Shown in pieces: positions 1 through 8,821 of a DNA stretch of 64,000 nucleotides. This DNA comes from an uncultured Peptostreptococcaceae bacterium. Lineage in GTDB: Bacteria; Bacillota; Clostridia; Peptostreptococcales; Anaerovoracaceae. Under the pieces are notes generated by a model. The model saw only the letters and a program-made list of their open reading frames with translations, ran no database searches and was not told the origin of the DNA. Every line of letters starts with the position of its first letter. Position 1 is the stretch's first letter. Where the stretch lies: NCBI GenBank assembly GCA_949740445.1, contig CATJIF010000111.1, forward strand, positions 1 through 64,000, read 5' to 3'. Made by a program: the position numbers and the translations under genes.

Positions 1-1634
1 GCGGCCTTTCTCAGGTCCTCATCGCCGAACACGCCGCTGAAATTAAAGGCTACATAATTGTAGGCGTTTCCGGAGATTTCCTTAAAGGTCAGGTTTTCAT
101 CTTCCTTTACGATTTCGATCTTCGAGGTCGGGATGCTCTGCAGCAGGTAGAGCTCGCCTGCGCGCAGGGCGGATAAGGCGTTTTCCGTATCTTTGATGAT
201 CTTTACCTGAATGGTCTTGATATGCGGTGCATATTCATCCTGCGGCATGTAGCCGGGGTTCTTCTCAAACAGGATTTCATAGTCGTTCTTCTTAATCGGA
301 ATGTAGGGGCCGCTGCATACCAGCGTATTGTTGTAGCCATCGCCCTCGGTATACGTTACCTGGTCTCCGTAGAGAACGTCCTTCGCCACATCGTAGGTAG
401 CGGGGTCGTATCCGGCGTTGATGGTTTCGATTTGGTTCTTGGATACGATTCCGCCCGAGGAATGGGCAAATACATTCAAAATCTGCGGGAACGCATACTT
501 GGTCGTTACGTGTACCACCTGATAGGTTCCATTGGCGTTATCGACCTGCGTCTTATCAGCCGTCAGCGCTGTGATTTCTCCTGTAGCGCCTTCCATCAGG
601 GTTTCGTATACGGTCTTGCCCTCCTGGGCCTGAGCGGTCTTCAGGGCTTCCAGATCTGTGTAAATCTCATAGCCATCCACTGCGGTAAAGTTGGCGAAAT
701 TCTTGTGGTCGGGAACTCTGTCCTTATTTACCATTCTGTCGATGGAAAATACAACATCCTCGGCGCCAACTCTCTCACCGGAATCCACGGCGTGCATATC
801 CTCTACCTTGGCGAAATTGACATCATCTCTCAGCAGGAAGTAGAAGTCAGCGTTGCTTTCGCCGATAGCATAAGCTCTGGTCAGCGTGCTGTTAGTGGTG
901 ATTTCGTCGGTATCCGTCAGGTTTACCAGGCGGATGTAGCTGTTTGTATTCAGCTGGAAGGTCGAGCCGTCGTCAGAACGTACAGGGTCTAACGGCGTCA
1001 GGTCGGAATAGGTCTGCGTTAATACGCAAGGCTGTGTATCATTTAAACTCTCATCTACGTAATTTAAAGGTTCCCACTGCATGGAACGGGATTTCGAGAC
1101 GTGTACCGATTCGTCCTGCAAAATCTTGTTGTTAAAGGCCAGCGTCTTGTAGGAAACATAAATCGGAATGGTATAGGCCTTTTCCTCGATCATGTAGGTT
1201 TCCAGCTCTTCGTAGGTCTTTCTATACTCCGCTTCGGTCTGAGAAGCGCCCAGCTCGATCAGCTCATCCATGTGGTCGTCGTAAATCTTATACAGATTCA
1301 ATGGTCCCTCGGAATGCCAGACCGAACGCATGGCGTAGTCGGGAGAACCTGTTACCGTGTTCCAATAGGTGATGGCCAGGTCGAAATTTCCGGCGTCAAT
1401 CTGGCTGCGGAAGCTTGCGTAATCCGGCTGCATGCTGATCGTGGGATTAAAGCCCGCTTTCACCAGCTGGTCGCGTACTACGTTAGCGTAAGCTTCGTCG
1501 CCCACACCCGCGTTGGCCAGAATCGTAATGTCCGGTCCCTTCAGTTCTGCTTCGTTGTCGCGGGTCTGTCCGCATCCGGCAAACAGTCCGACGACCAGCA
1601 CCAGGGAGATGGTCAGTGCGATCAATTTCTTCAT
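1..1634 (-). CDS. Peptide-binding lipoprotein of ABC importer (family 5 SBP), lobes in permuted order, partial
   Basis: This would be the extracytoplasmic capture protein of the peptide importer encoded just upstream in the same operon. It starts at ATG 1634, six bases after AGGAGGA, and runs off the left edge with 544 codons visible. Residues 1-20 are a signal peptide ending in lipobox LFAGC, so Cys21 should be lipidated. The order of landmarks is odd. Residues about 34-172 read like the C-terminal lobe of DppA/OppA proteins (QIDAGNFDLAITYW near 78, EEKAYTIPIY near 150). The usual N-terminal landmarks come afterwards: LTPLDP at 212, AEDVVFSIDRM near 291 and YNYVAFNFSG near 524. I infer a circular permutation. 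The missing end prevents me from excluding a second C-terminal lobe. The family assignment is firm; the permutation is likely. Confidence 0.85.
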   Translation of the reverse strand, partial: MKKLIALTISLVLVVGLFAGCGQTRDNEAELKGPDITILANAGVGDEAYANVVRDQLVKAGFNPTISMQPDYASFRSQIDAGNFDLAITYWNTVTGSPDYAMRSVWHSEGPLNLYKIYDDHMDELIELGASQTEAEYRKTYEELETYMIEEKAYTIPIYVSYKTLAFNNKILQDESVHVSKSRSMQWEPLNYVDESLNDTQPCVLTQTYSDLTPLDPVRSDDGSTFQLNTNSYIRLVNLTDTDEITTNSTLTRAYAIGESNADFYFLLRDDVNFAKVEDMHAVDSGERVGAEDVVFSIDRMVNKDRVPDHKNFANFTAVDGYEIYTDLEALKTAQAQEGKTVYETLMEGATGEITALTADKTQVDNANGTYQVVHVTTKYAFPQILNVFAHSSGGIVSKNQIETINAGYDPATYDVAKDVLYGDQVTYTEGDGYNNTLVCSGPYIPIKKNDYEILFEKNPGYMPQDEYAPHIKTIQVKIIKDTENALSALRAGELYLLQSIPTSKIEIVKEDENLTFKEISGNAYNYVAFNFSGVFGDEDLRKA

Positions 1635-1684
1635 CGTATTTCCTCCTAAATTGATTCTGTAGTGACTTTACTTTATATGTTCAA

Positions 1685-1706
1685 TGGAAGCCTGCTGAAG
1701 CTTCCA
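1685..1706 (-). other. Stem-loop between dppF and binding-protein gene
   Basis: TGGAAGC (1685-1691) pairs with GCTTCCA (1700-1706) around an 8-base loop, in the 81-base gap ahead of the lipoprotein gene. There is no T-tract, so it is not a clear terminator. Intercistronic stem-loops of this kind often mark mRNA processing or stability differences that let the binding protein be made in excess of the membrane parts; that role is inference. Confidence 0.45.
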
Positions 1707-1715
1707 CGAAACAAC

Positions 1716-2693
1716 TCATTCATAGACAAACTTCTTTCCCTGCACCTCTATGCACCGCGGGCACGCTACAAAGTGTCCGGGAAATACCTCCACAAACTCG
1801 GGGTCGCTCGCCGTGCAGCAGTCCGTCGCAAAGGGGCAGCGGACAGCAAACCGGCATCCGGGCGGCGGGTTGATGGGAGAAGAAATTTCTCCTTGCAGGA
1901 TCAGCTTTTTCTTCTCTTGCTCCAAATTGATGGAAGGAATTGCCGCCAGCAAAGCGTTTGTATACGGATGCAGCGGGCGGTTAAAAATCTCTTTCTTAGG
2001 CGCCAGCTCCACCAGCTTTCCCAGATACATAACGCCCACATGATCTGAAATGTGGCGCACTACCGACAGGTCGTGAGAGATGAATATGTAGGTCAGCTTC
2101 AGCTTTTTCTGCAGCTCCATCATCAGGTTTAAAATCTGCGCCTGCACGGAAACATCCAGCGCCGATACAGGCTCGTCGCAGACGATAAATTTGGGGTTGA
2201 CTGCCAGCGCCCGGGCAATGACTACGCGCTGGCGGCGGCCGCCGTCGAATTCGTGAGGATAGGAGTTGTACACGCGGGCAGAAAGTCCCACCAGCTCCAT
2301 CAGCTCTTCCACCCGCTTTCTGCGCTCCGCCTCTGTCTTATATATTTTAAAAGCGATCAGCGGTTCCTCGATGCTCTGGGAAATCGTCATCCGCGGGTTG
2401 AGAGATGCGTAAGGGTCCTGGAAGATAATCTGCATATGCTGCCGCATCTGGCGCATGTCTTCCTCATCAAACGAAGCGACATCCATTCCTTCGAAGAGGA
2501 TTCTTCCCGCCGTCGGCTCGTGCAGCCGGAGGATGGCCCGGCCCAGCGTGGATTTTCCGCAGCCGGATTCGCCCACAATTCCCAGCGTTTCTCCTTCTTC
2601 GATGGCAAACGATACATTATCCACCGCATGGAGCTCTCCGGAAGCTACTTTAAAATACTTATTTAAGTTTTTTACTTCAAGCAAGGTACTCAT
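1716..2693 (-). CDS. dppF: Peptide ABC importer ATPase, DppF/OppF type
   Basis: Cytoplasmic ATPase that would power the peptide importer together with the DppD partner just upstream (15-base gap). It has 325 residues, normal for the family. Walker A is GESGCGKST near residue 41, Walker B is FIVCDEPVSALD, and the C-terminus is the oligopeptide-type HPY extension with a cysteine cluster (CRFAVRCPFATDCC, then CPRC), a region that carries a [4Fe-4S] cluster in some DppD proteins. The ABC signature is FDGGRRQR instead of the usual FSGGQRQR. Peptide specificity is inferred from family and from the peptidase genes in the operon. The symbol is by similarity only. Confidence 0.9.
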   Translation of the reverse strand: MSTLLEVKNLNKYFKVASGELHAVDNVSFAIEEGETLGIVGESGCGKSTLGRAILRLHEPTAGRILFEGMDVASFDEEDMRQMRQHMQIIFQDPYASLNPRMTISQSIEEPLIAFKIYKTEAERRKRVEELMELVGLSARVYNSYPHEFDGGRRQRVVIARALAVNPKFIVCDEPVSALDVSVQAQILNLMMELQKKLKLTYIFISHDLSVVRHISDHVGVMYLGKLVELAPKKEIFNRPLHPYTNALLAAIPSINLEQEKKKLILQGEISSPINPPPGCRFAVRCPFATDCCTASDPEFVEVFPGHFVACPRCIEVQGKKFVYE

Positions 2694-2708
2694 AAAACCC
2701 TCCTGCGG

Positions 2709-3686
2709 CTATCCTTCCAAGTGACAGCGGTACATGTGCCCCTGGTGGCGCACCGGCGGTTTTTCGGTTTCGCACTGCTTCGTTTTGTATTTGCAGCGCG
2801 GGTGAAAGCAGCAGCCGGTGGGTAGATCCGCCGGGTTGGGCGGCTGCCCCTCGATGGGAATCAGCGTTTCGCTGTCGTCGTTCATCTTCGGTATGGATTC
2901 GAACAGCCCTTTTGTGTAAGGATGCTTCGTATTCAGAAAGACCTCCCGGACCGTTCCCGCCTCTACGATTTCGCCGGCGTACATAATGGCTACGTTGTCG
3001 CAGGTTTCTGCTACCACGCCCAGGTCGTGGGAGATCAGCAGCAGGCTGGTATGAAAGGTTTTCTGCAGCTTCTGGATCAGCTCCAGCACCTGCGCCTGAA
3101 TGGTTACATCCAGGGCCGTCGTCGGCTCGTCGGCAATCAGCAGCGACGGGTTGCACAAAAGCGCCATGGAAATAACGACGCGCTGCTTCTGTCCGCCGGA
3201 AAACTGATGGGGGTAATCGTCGAAGCGGTCGCTTTTAATCCCCACCATTTTTAAGGTTTCGATTACCTTTTCCCGGGCCTCTTTTTTCGATACGTTCTCG
3301 TGGGTGGTTACCACTTCCATCAGCTGTTCGCCCACGGTCATAATCGGATTGAGCGCTGTCATGGGGTCCTGAAAGATCATGGAAATGCCGTTTCCGCGGA
3401 TCTCCTCGTTGCGCTTTTCCGTATTGTAGATCATATTTTCGCCCTTAAAGAGAATTTCGCCATCGACGATAACGCCGGGAGGGTCGGGGATCAGCTGCAT
3501 GACCGCCATACAGGTCGTGGTCTTTCCGGCGCCGGTCTCTCCCACCAGCCCCAGGCTCTCTCCCTCCCCGATGCTGAGGTCGATGCCGTTGACCGCCTTT
3601 ACCGTACCGGATTCGATCAGATAGTGCACGTGCAGGTTTTTAATCTCCAAAACCTGCTCTTTCTTCGTTTCTTTTTCTTCGTTCAC
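2709..3686 (-). CDS. dppD: Peptide ABC importer ATPase, DppD/OppD type
   Basis: Second ATPase subunit of the importer, 325 residues. Walker A GETGAGKTT, a canonical signature FSGGQKQR and Walker B LLIADEPTTALD are all present, and the C-terminal region has the cysteine pattern CCFHPRCKYKTKQC typical of OppD/DppD. Because its partner DppF has an altered signature loop, this subunit contributes the canonical one to the heterodimer. It follows dppC by 17 bases and precedes dppF by 15, consistent with one transcript. Confidence 0.92.
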   Translation of the reverse strand: MNEEKETKKEQVLEIKNLHVHYLIESGTVKAVNGIDLSIGEGESLGLVGETGAGKTTTCMAVMQLIPDPPGVIVDGEILFKGENMIYNTEKRNEEIRGNGISMIFQDPMTALNPIMTVGEQLMEVVTTHENVSKKEAREKVIETLKMVGIKSDRFDDYPHQFSGGQKQRVVISMALLCNPSLLIADEPTTALDVTIQAQVLELIQKLQKTFHTSLLLISHDLGVVAETCDNVAIMYAGEIVEAGTVREVFLNTKHPYTKGLFESIPKMNDDSETLIPIEGQPPNPADLPTGCCFHPRCKYKTKQCETEKPPVRHQGHMYRCHLEG

Positions 3687-3703
3687 AATCGTGTTTCCTC
3701 CTG

Positions 3704-5206
3704 TTACTTCAGCTTGGGATCGAGGGCGTCGCGCAGGCCGTCACCGATGAAGTTAAACGCCAGCACCACTAAAATGATCGCTAGACCGGGGAAAATCGCC
3801 AGATACGGATTCGTTTCGAGATATTGGCTGCCGCCCTTTAAGATGCTGCCCCATTCCGGAATGTGCGGCTCTACGCCCAGGCCCAGATAGCTGAGGCTGC
3901 TGGTGGACAGCACCGCTACGCCGATGGACAGCGATGCGCGCACGATCATAGGCGCCAGCGAATTGGGGATGATGTGCTGAAACAGTATCTCGTGCTTTCT
4001 GCGCCCGCAGGCCCTGGCCGCCTCTACAAATTCCGAGTTGCCGACCACCATAACCTGAGCGCGCATGGTGCGGGCGTATACCGGAATGTTGCTGATGCTC
4101 AGCGCGATAATCAAGTTCATGGTACTCGCGCCAAAGGCTGCCACGATGGCGATGGTTAACAGTGTGCTGGGTACGGCGTACAGCACATCCAGCGCACGCA
4201 TTACCACGTTGTCGGTGCGCTCGCTGTAATAGCCAGCCACAGCGCCCAGCACCCCGCCGATGACGATGGGGATGGCCGTGGAAATCATGCCGATAATTAA
4301 AGATATGCGCGAACCGAAAGCGATCCGGGTATAGACGCAGCGGCCGTAAGCATCGGTGCCGAAGGGATATTCCATCGAAGGCTGCAATACGATGGCCGAA
4401 TAGTCGTTATCGATGGCGTAAGCGTAGTCGAAGGTAAAATAGCTGCACAGGGCCAGCATCAGCAGCACACCCACAATCAGCACACCCATAGCCGCCATGT
4501 AGTTGCGGAACATGCGCGAAACCACATCAATCCATCCTACCGTTTTATGGCTTCCTTCGTTGCGGATTTTAGTCAGGATAATCAATCCCAGCAAGAGGGC
4601 GAAAATGTTTCCAGATGCAGCGCAGACCAGCGATATCACCGCCGTCAGCTTCAGCCTGCGATAGGAGGTTTCGCCGTGCTTCTGAATCATAACCATGGCA
4701 AAGGCGTAAAACACTAGAAAGACAAACAGCAATATCATGCCCACACTAAACAGGTTCGCCACATACTGTTTGAACATATTGATCGTCGACAGAAGTATGA
4801 TAACTGCATTGGCGATAAAGGCAAAATACGCCATCGTATATTCAATCGGCCGGTATTTCCGGATCAGCTGGAATCCACCGATAGCGGCGAAAATATTGCC
4901 GGTGGCAAGCATTAAAATGCAGATATATCCCAGGCTCCGCACCCGCTTCGACAGCTGGTTTTCGCTGAGAATTTCCTTTTTCATCATCGCGGCCACGGCG
5001 AAGATAATCGCCGCGCTGACCAGATAGATGAGCGCAAACAGCAGGGTGCCGTTCATGGCGAAGCCGTTTCCTGCGGCGGAAAGCAGCAAAATCAGACCTA
5101 TGGCCAGGCTGGCGCCCCAGCCGAGATTGATCGAGATCAGCTCGCTGAAGGCTGCCAGCTTCCTTTTTTTCGTTTTTTTCTCGTATAACTGCTGATTTTG
5201 ATTCAT
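3704..5206 (-). CDS. dppC: Peptide ABC importer permease DppC with ~215-residue N-terminal membrane extension
   Basis: Membrane subunit of the importer. The C-terminal ~285 residues are a normal DppC/OppC permease: FGTDAYGRCVYTRI and the ATPase-coupling EAA-like segment EAARACGRRKHEILFQHIIP. At 500 residues it is about 200 longer than usual. The extra N-terminal part holds about six hydrophobic segments and looks duplicated: ATGNIFAAIGGFQLIRK (about 101-117) and AASGNIFALLLGLIILTK (about 196-213) end two similar halves. The start is ATG 5206, behind GAGGTGG; an in-frame GTG at 5215 is less likely. The gene begins 13 bases after the dppB stop. The function of the extension is unknown. Confidence 0.9.
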   Translation of the reverse strand: MNQNQQLYEKKTKKRKLAAFSELISINLGWGASLAIGLILLLSAAGNGFAMNGTLLFALIYLVSAAIIFAVAAMMKKEILSENQLSKRVRSLGYICILMLATGNIFAAIGGFQLIRKYRPIEYTMAYFAFIANAVIILLSTINMFKQYVANLFSVGMILLFVFLVFYAFAMVMIQKHGETSYRRLKLTAVISLVCAASGNIFALLLGLIILTKIRNEGSHKTVGWIDVVSRMFRNYMAAMGVLIVGVLLMLALCSYFTFDYAYAIDNDYSAIVLQPSMEYPFGTDAYGRCVYTRIAFGSRISLIIGMISTAIPIVIGGVLGAVAGYYSERTDNVVMRALDVLYAVPSTLLTIAIVAAFGASTMNLIIALSISNIPVYARTMRAQVMVVGNSEFVEAARACGRRKHEILFQHIIPNSLAPMIVRASLSIGVAVLSTSSLSYLGLGVEPHIPEWGSILKGGSQYLETNPYLAIFPGLAIILVVLAFNFIGDGLRDALDPKLK

Positions 5207-5219
5207 GAAAGCCACCTCG

Positions 5220-6623
5220 TCAGTACGACTTCAATTTTGCTTTAATTCGGGGATCGAGGAACGCATACAGGATATCGACAAACAGGTTGGCAAGGCTGAC
5301 GACAATCGCTACGTAAACCACGCCGGCGATTACCACAGGTGTATCCGGGATAAACTGCTTATCGACAATATAGCTTCCGATTCCGTTGACATTGAATACC
5401 TTTTCCGTTACAGCCGCACCGCCCAGCATGGACCCGAACTGAATACCGATGACGGTAACGATGGGGATCATGGCGTTGCCCAGCGCGTGGCGGAAGATGA
5501 CCTTGGATTTCGGCAGGCCCTTTGCTCTGGCCGTTACGATGTAATCCGACTTGATGATTTCCAGCATGGACGAGCGCGTCATCCTCGCTGTGGAGGCTGC
5601 CAGGCCTGTGCCCAAAACGATGCTGGGCATGATAAATGAGGTCCAGCTGCCCGCTACAAAGGTGGCCGGCAGCAGCTGCACCTTGATGGACAGATTTAAG
5701 ATCAGCAGCAATCCGAACCAGAAACCGGGGATGGACAGCCCCAGCAGGGCGATCAGCATAATCACGTAATCCAGCGCCGAATAGGGCTTCAGCGCGGAAA
5801 TGATTCCAGAAGGGATGGCGATGGCTACCGCTAAAATCAGCGTCATTATCGTCAGTTCCAGCGTAATGGGGAAGCGATTCATCAGAGAGGTAAATACATC
5901 CTCTCCGCCGATAAAGCTCTGCCCCAGGTCAAAGGTAATAAGCCCCTTAAATTCCTCTAACAGCTGCACAAAATAGGGTTGATCCAACCCATAAGCTACG
6001 CGAAACTGCTCTACCTGGTCTGGCGTCGCCATATCGCCCAGCACGTTGACCGCCGCATCCATGGGGGATATGTAGAGAATCGTAAACACCAGGAAGGTAA
6101 CTCCGAACACCACAAACAGCATCATCAAAACGCGGTCAAAAATGTACTTGATATAGGAATTGGACAAAATCAGAAGCAGGAGAAATGCAGGAAAGCCCAG
6201 GACGATAAACGCCCCCATGCCGCCGTTTGTGGAAAGCAACTCGTCGACCACGCTGTAAAAGCTCAGCTCCCGCAGCTGCGGATGCTCCCTGCGCATGCGG
6301 TATTCCACCATTTCCTTCATGCGGACTGTAAAAATCCGATCCTCTTCTTTTTTCATCTCCGCACTGTTTTTGTTCTTGTTAAAAAACGTATATTTCTTTT
6401 CCACCTGCTGGCGGATTTCTTCCTGCAGCCGCTTCGCCGTTCCATCCGCTGTCAGCGACTGGCGGATCGCATCTGCCTGCAAATGATACCCGTCGTTTTT
6501 CCTCCGGCTGAAATAAATCGCCAGGGCCGGAAGAAAAAACAGGCAGCCCAACAGCAGTACGAGATAGCGGTTGACCGGATGTCCATATATTTTTTGAAAG
6601 CTCTTTCTTACTATATTCAGCAT
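5220..6623 (-). CDS. dppB: Peptide ABC importer permease DppB with long N-terminal extension
   Basis: Membrane subunit of the importer, 467 residues against about 310-340 for the family. The region matching the usual N-terminus begins near residue 160 (YIFDRVLMMLFVVFGVTF) and the EAA-like coupling segment is TARAKGLPKSKVIFRHALGN. Ahead of it lie a membrane segment at about 20-37, a charged, probably helical stretch of about 90 residues rich in Lys/Glu/Arg, and a second membrane segment at about 137-155. Two bracketing membrane segments would place the charged part outside the cell. Its role is unknown. The next gene upstream, an amidohydrolase, ends 32 bases before this start, consistent with co-transcription. 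Confidence 0.9.
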   Translation of the reverse strand: MLNIVRKSFQKIYGHPVNRYLVLLLGCLFFLPALAIYFSRRKNDGYHLQADAIRQSLTADGTAKRLQEEIRQQVEKKYTFFNKNKNSAEMKKEEDRIFTVRMKEMVEYRMRREHPQLRELSFYSVVDELLSTNGGMGAFIVLGFPAFLLLLILSNSYIKYIFDRVLMMLFVVFGVTFLVFTILYISPMDAAVNVLGDMATPDQVEQFRVAYGLDQPYFVQLLEEFKGLITFDLGQSFIGGEDVFTSLMNRFPITLELTIMTLILAVAIAIPSGIISALKPYSALDYVIMLIALLGLSIPGFWFGLLLILNLSIKVQLLPATFVAGSWTSFIMPSIVLGTGLAASTARMTRSSMLEIIKSDYIVTARAKGLPKSKVIFRHALGNAMIPIVTVIGIQFGSMLGGAAVTEKVFNVNGIGSYIVDKQFIPDTPVVIAGVVYVAIVVSLANLFVDILYAFLDPRIKAKLKSY

Positions 6624-6655
6624 ATTTCCAGGCTCCCTTCTGCGCCCCTTGCGCT

Positions 6656-8251
6656 TTAGCCTCTCTTATATACGCTCCGGCCTCCCACAAGGGTTTCTTC
6701 GATTTGGATATCCTTAATGCTGTGGACATCCGCGGCGAAAATATCCTGGGAAAGCACCGTCATGTCGGCCAGCTTGCCGCATTCCAGCGAGCCCTTGCTG
6801 TCCTCCTCATACGATGCGTAAGCGCCCTCCGTAGTAAACAGCCGCACCGCTTCCTCCACCGACAGGCGTTCTTCGGGAATCCAGCCGTTTTCCGGACCTC
6901 CCGTCAGCTTTTCGCGGGTGACCGCATACTGGATATTCTGTAAAACATCGAAAGGCTCTACTGGCGCGGATGCGCTTCCCGAAACGTGAACCCCTGCATC
7001 GGCCATGGATTTCCATGCGTAGAGCTTTTTATCCTGCGGATGGCTGACCACGCTTTCCACAAAATCCATATCCGAGCCCGCAAAGACAGGCTGAACGAAG
7101 GCCTGAATATTTTCCTCCGCCATCCGGGCAATCGCCTTTTCGCTGGCGATCTGCACGTACAGCACTCCGTTTCTGCGGGTCGCCCTGTGAATCTGATTGC
7201 TCCTGCTGATCGCTTCTACCGCCATTTCCAGCGCCCGGTCGCCGATGGTGTGCACCGTAACGTCCAGGCCGTTTTTGCGGCAGTAACTTACCAGCTCTGT
7301 CAGTTCTTCCGTTGTAAAGTAGGTGACGCCGCACTCATCCTCTGTCCCTGCGTAGGGCTCTGTCACAGCTGCCGTTTTTCCGCCCAGAGACCCATCCATT
7401 ACGATTTTTACGGGGCCGATTTTGAAAAAGCTGTCGCCGTTGCCGGTGCGGTAGCCGTCGGCCACATACTGCTTCAGCTCATCTCCTCCGAAACTGCAAA
7501 GCGAATAGACGCGGACGTCCAGCTTTCCTTCCGCCGCCAATTCCCTGTAAGCGTCTAACATCTCATAGCGGCTGACTGTGGGCAGCGTCGTCAGGTCGTC
7601 GGAGTGGATGCTGGTAATTCCGCAGGCGTTCAGCTTCTGCGCCGCATAGGAGATCAGCTCTTTCAGCTCTTTTTTCTGGAATTTGGGAATGGCCTGCAAA
7701 AACAGACGGGCCGCATTTTCCATCAATACGCCGGTATCCTTATGAATATCGTCCATCAACGGCTGTGCCTGGGGCAGCTGGCAGATCAGTTCCAGCGCCT
7801 TGCTGTTGACTGCGCAGACGTGGCCGCAGACCCGCAGGAAGGCGATGGGGATTTCCGTGGAAATCGCATCCAAATCCTGCTTTGTCAGATAGTCCGGACG
7901 GTCGAATTTGTGATGGTTCCAGCCGCGGCCGACGATCCATTTTCCTCCGTCGAAGCTCCGGCCTTCCATAAATTCCTCCGCGCGCTGTTTTACCTCCGAA
8001 ATCGAGGTACAGCTGTGCAGCTTAACGCAGTTTTCATACCACGCATAGGTCAGTGTATGTATGTGCGAATCTGTAAACCCGGGAAGAACGCATTTCCCCT
8101 GGAGGTCTACCCTGTTCGTACATTCCATCCGTTCCGCTTCTTCGTCTGTGCCTATGAACGCGATTTTGCCATCTTTAATTCCGATGGCAGCAGCCACCGT
8201 ATTTTGGCTGTCCATCGTATGTATAATCCCGTTGTACATCAACAGATCCAT
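6656..8251 (-). CDS. Amidohydrolase family protein (YtcJ-like)
   Basis: A 531-residue metal-dependent hydrolase of the amidohydrolase superfamily, YtcJ-like branch. The N-terminal beta-sandwich leads to GFTDSHIHT, the HxH metal ligands, and later conserved segments include VTVHTIGDRA and the closing KLADMTVLSQDIF. The substrate cannot be read from sequence. YtcJ-type proteins act on amide or N-acyl bonds. It sits inside a peptide-import operon downstream of a dipeptidase, so deacylation or amide cleavage of an imported compound is a fair inference. Start ATG 8251 has GGAAGGAG upstream. Confidence 0.85.
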   Translation of the reverse strand: MDLLMYNGIIHTMDSQNTVAAAIGIKDGKIAFIGTDEEAERMECTNRVDLQGKCVLPGFTDSHIHTLTYAWYENCVKLHSCTSISEVKQRAEEFMEGRSFDGGKWIVGRGWNHHKFDRPDYLTKQDLDAISTEIPIAFLRVCGHVCAVNSKALELICQLPQAQPLMDDIHKDTGVLMENAARLFLQAIPKFQKKELKELISYAAQKLNACGITSIHSDDLTTLPTVSRYEMLDAYRELAAEGKLDVRVYSLCSFGGDELKQYVADGYRTGNGDSFFKIGPVKIVMDGSLGGKTAAVTEPYAGTEDECGVTYFTTEELTELVSYCRKNGLDVTVHTIGDRALEMAVEAISRSNQIHRATRRNGVLYVQIASEKAIARMAEENIQAFVQPVFAGSDMDFVESVVSHPQDKKLYAWKSMADAGVHVSGSASAPVEPFDVLQNIQYAVTREKLTGGPENGWIPEERLSVEEAVRLFTTEGAYASYEEDSKGSLECGKLADMTVLSQDIFAADVHSIKDIQIEETLVGGRSVYKRG

Positions 8252-8274
8252 CTTTTCTCTCCTTCCCGAACCAA

Positions 8275-8772
8275 CTAACGATCCACTTCTTCCGTATAGG
8301 GCAGCTTTTCTTTTCCAGTCATCCGCTCGATGTCGATGCGGAACACCTTTACTGCCTTATCCAGGCGGCGGGCATCGTCTCTGGCTACCGGCAGCTGCGC
8401 CGGCATGTATTTTGCCATCAGCTCTACCAGAGCGTTTTCTTTTTCCTCCGCATCGGTTACCAGACGGGCCTTTCCGAAAACGACCACGCTGGAAAAGTGC
8501 GAGTATTTTCCGGCATCCACAAATACCTTCAAGTCCCCTGTCATGCAGAGAGAAACGTCGGGCCTGGCTTCCATATTTTCTACTTTGTGCCCCTTCACCG
8601 CGGTGTGAAAATAGAGCGCCTTGTTATAATATACGCAGGATACAGGAACCGCATAGGGGGTTCCATCCTCGCAGACCGTCGCCAAGATAGCGCAGGTGGA
8701 GCGCTGCATCAGCGCTTCCATCCGCTCCTGTTCCATCGCCCGGTCTTTTCGTCTCATGGGCTTTTCAATCAT
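8275..8772 (-). CDS. Pyridoxamine 5'-phosphate oxidase-fold protein (flavin-binding family)
   Basis: A 165-residue protein of the split-barrel PNPOx-like fold that usually binds FMN, F420 or heme. Recognisable segments are STCAILATVCEDGTPYAVPV, ALYFHTAVKGHKVENM and VVVFGKARLV. These match the small nitroimidazole-resistance/PPOX-type proteins of Clostridia, not true PdxH. Start ATG 8772 follows GGAGGA by 5 bases; a longer reading frame to 8865 overlaps the dipeptidase gene and is rejected. It lies between the dipeptidase and the amidohydrolase in the operon, and its reaction is unknown. Confidence 0.8.
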   Translation of the reverse strand: MIEKPMRRKDRAMEQERMEALMQRSTCAILATVCEDGTPYAVPVSCVYYNKALYFHTAVKGHKVENMEARPDVSLCMTGDLKVFVDAGKYSHFSSVVVFGKARLVTDAEEKENALVELMAKYMPAQLPVARDDARRLDKAVKVFRIDIERMTGKEKLPYTEEVDR

Positions 8773-8821
8773 AATTTCCTCCGGCTTTGTCTGTTGTCGT
8801 CGAAAATAGCGGCTTTGCGCC

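Noticed and set aside
222..1649. Long plus-strand open frames opposite the binding lipoprotein gene
   Set aside because: They are antisense to a gene with lipobox, ribosome site and family motifs, and have no ribosome sites or recognisable sequence.
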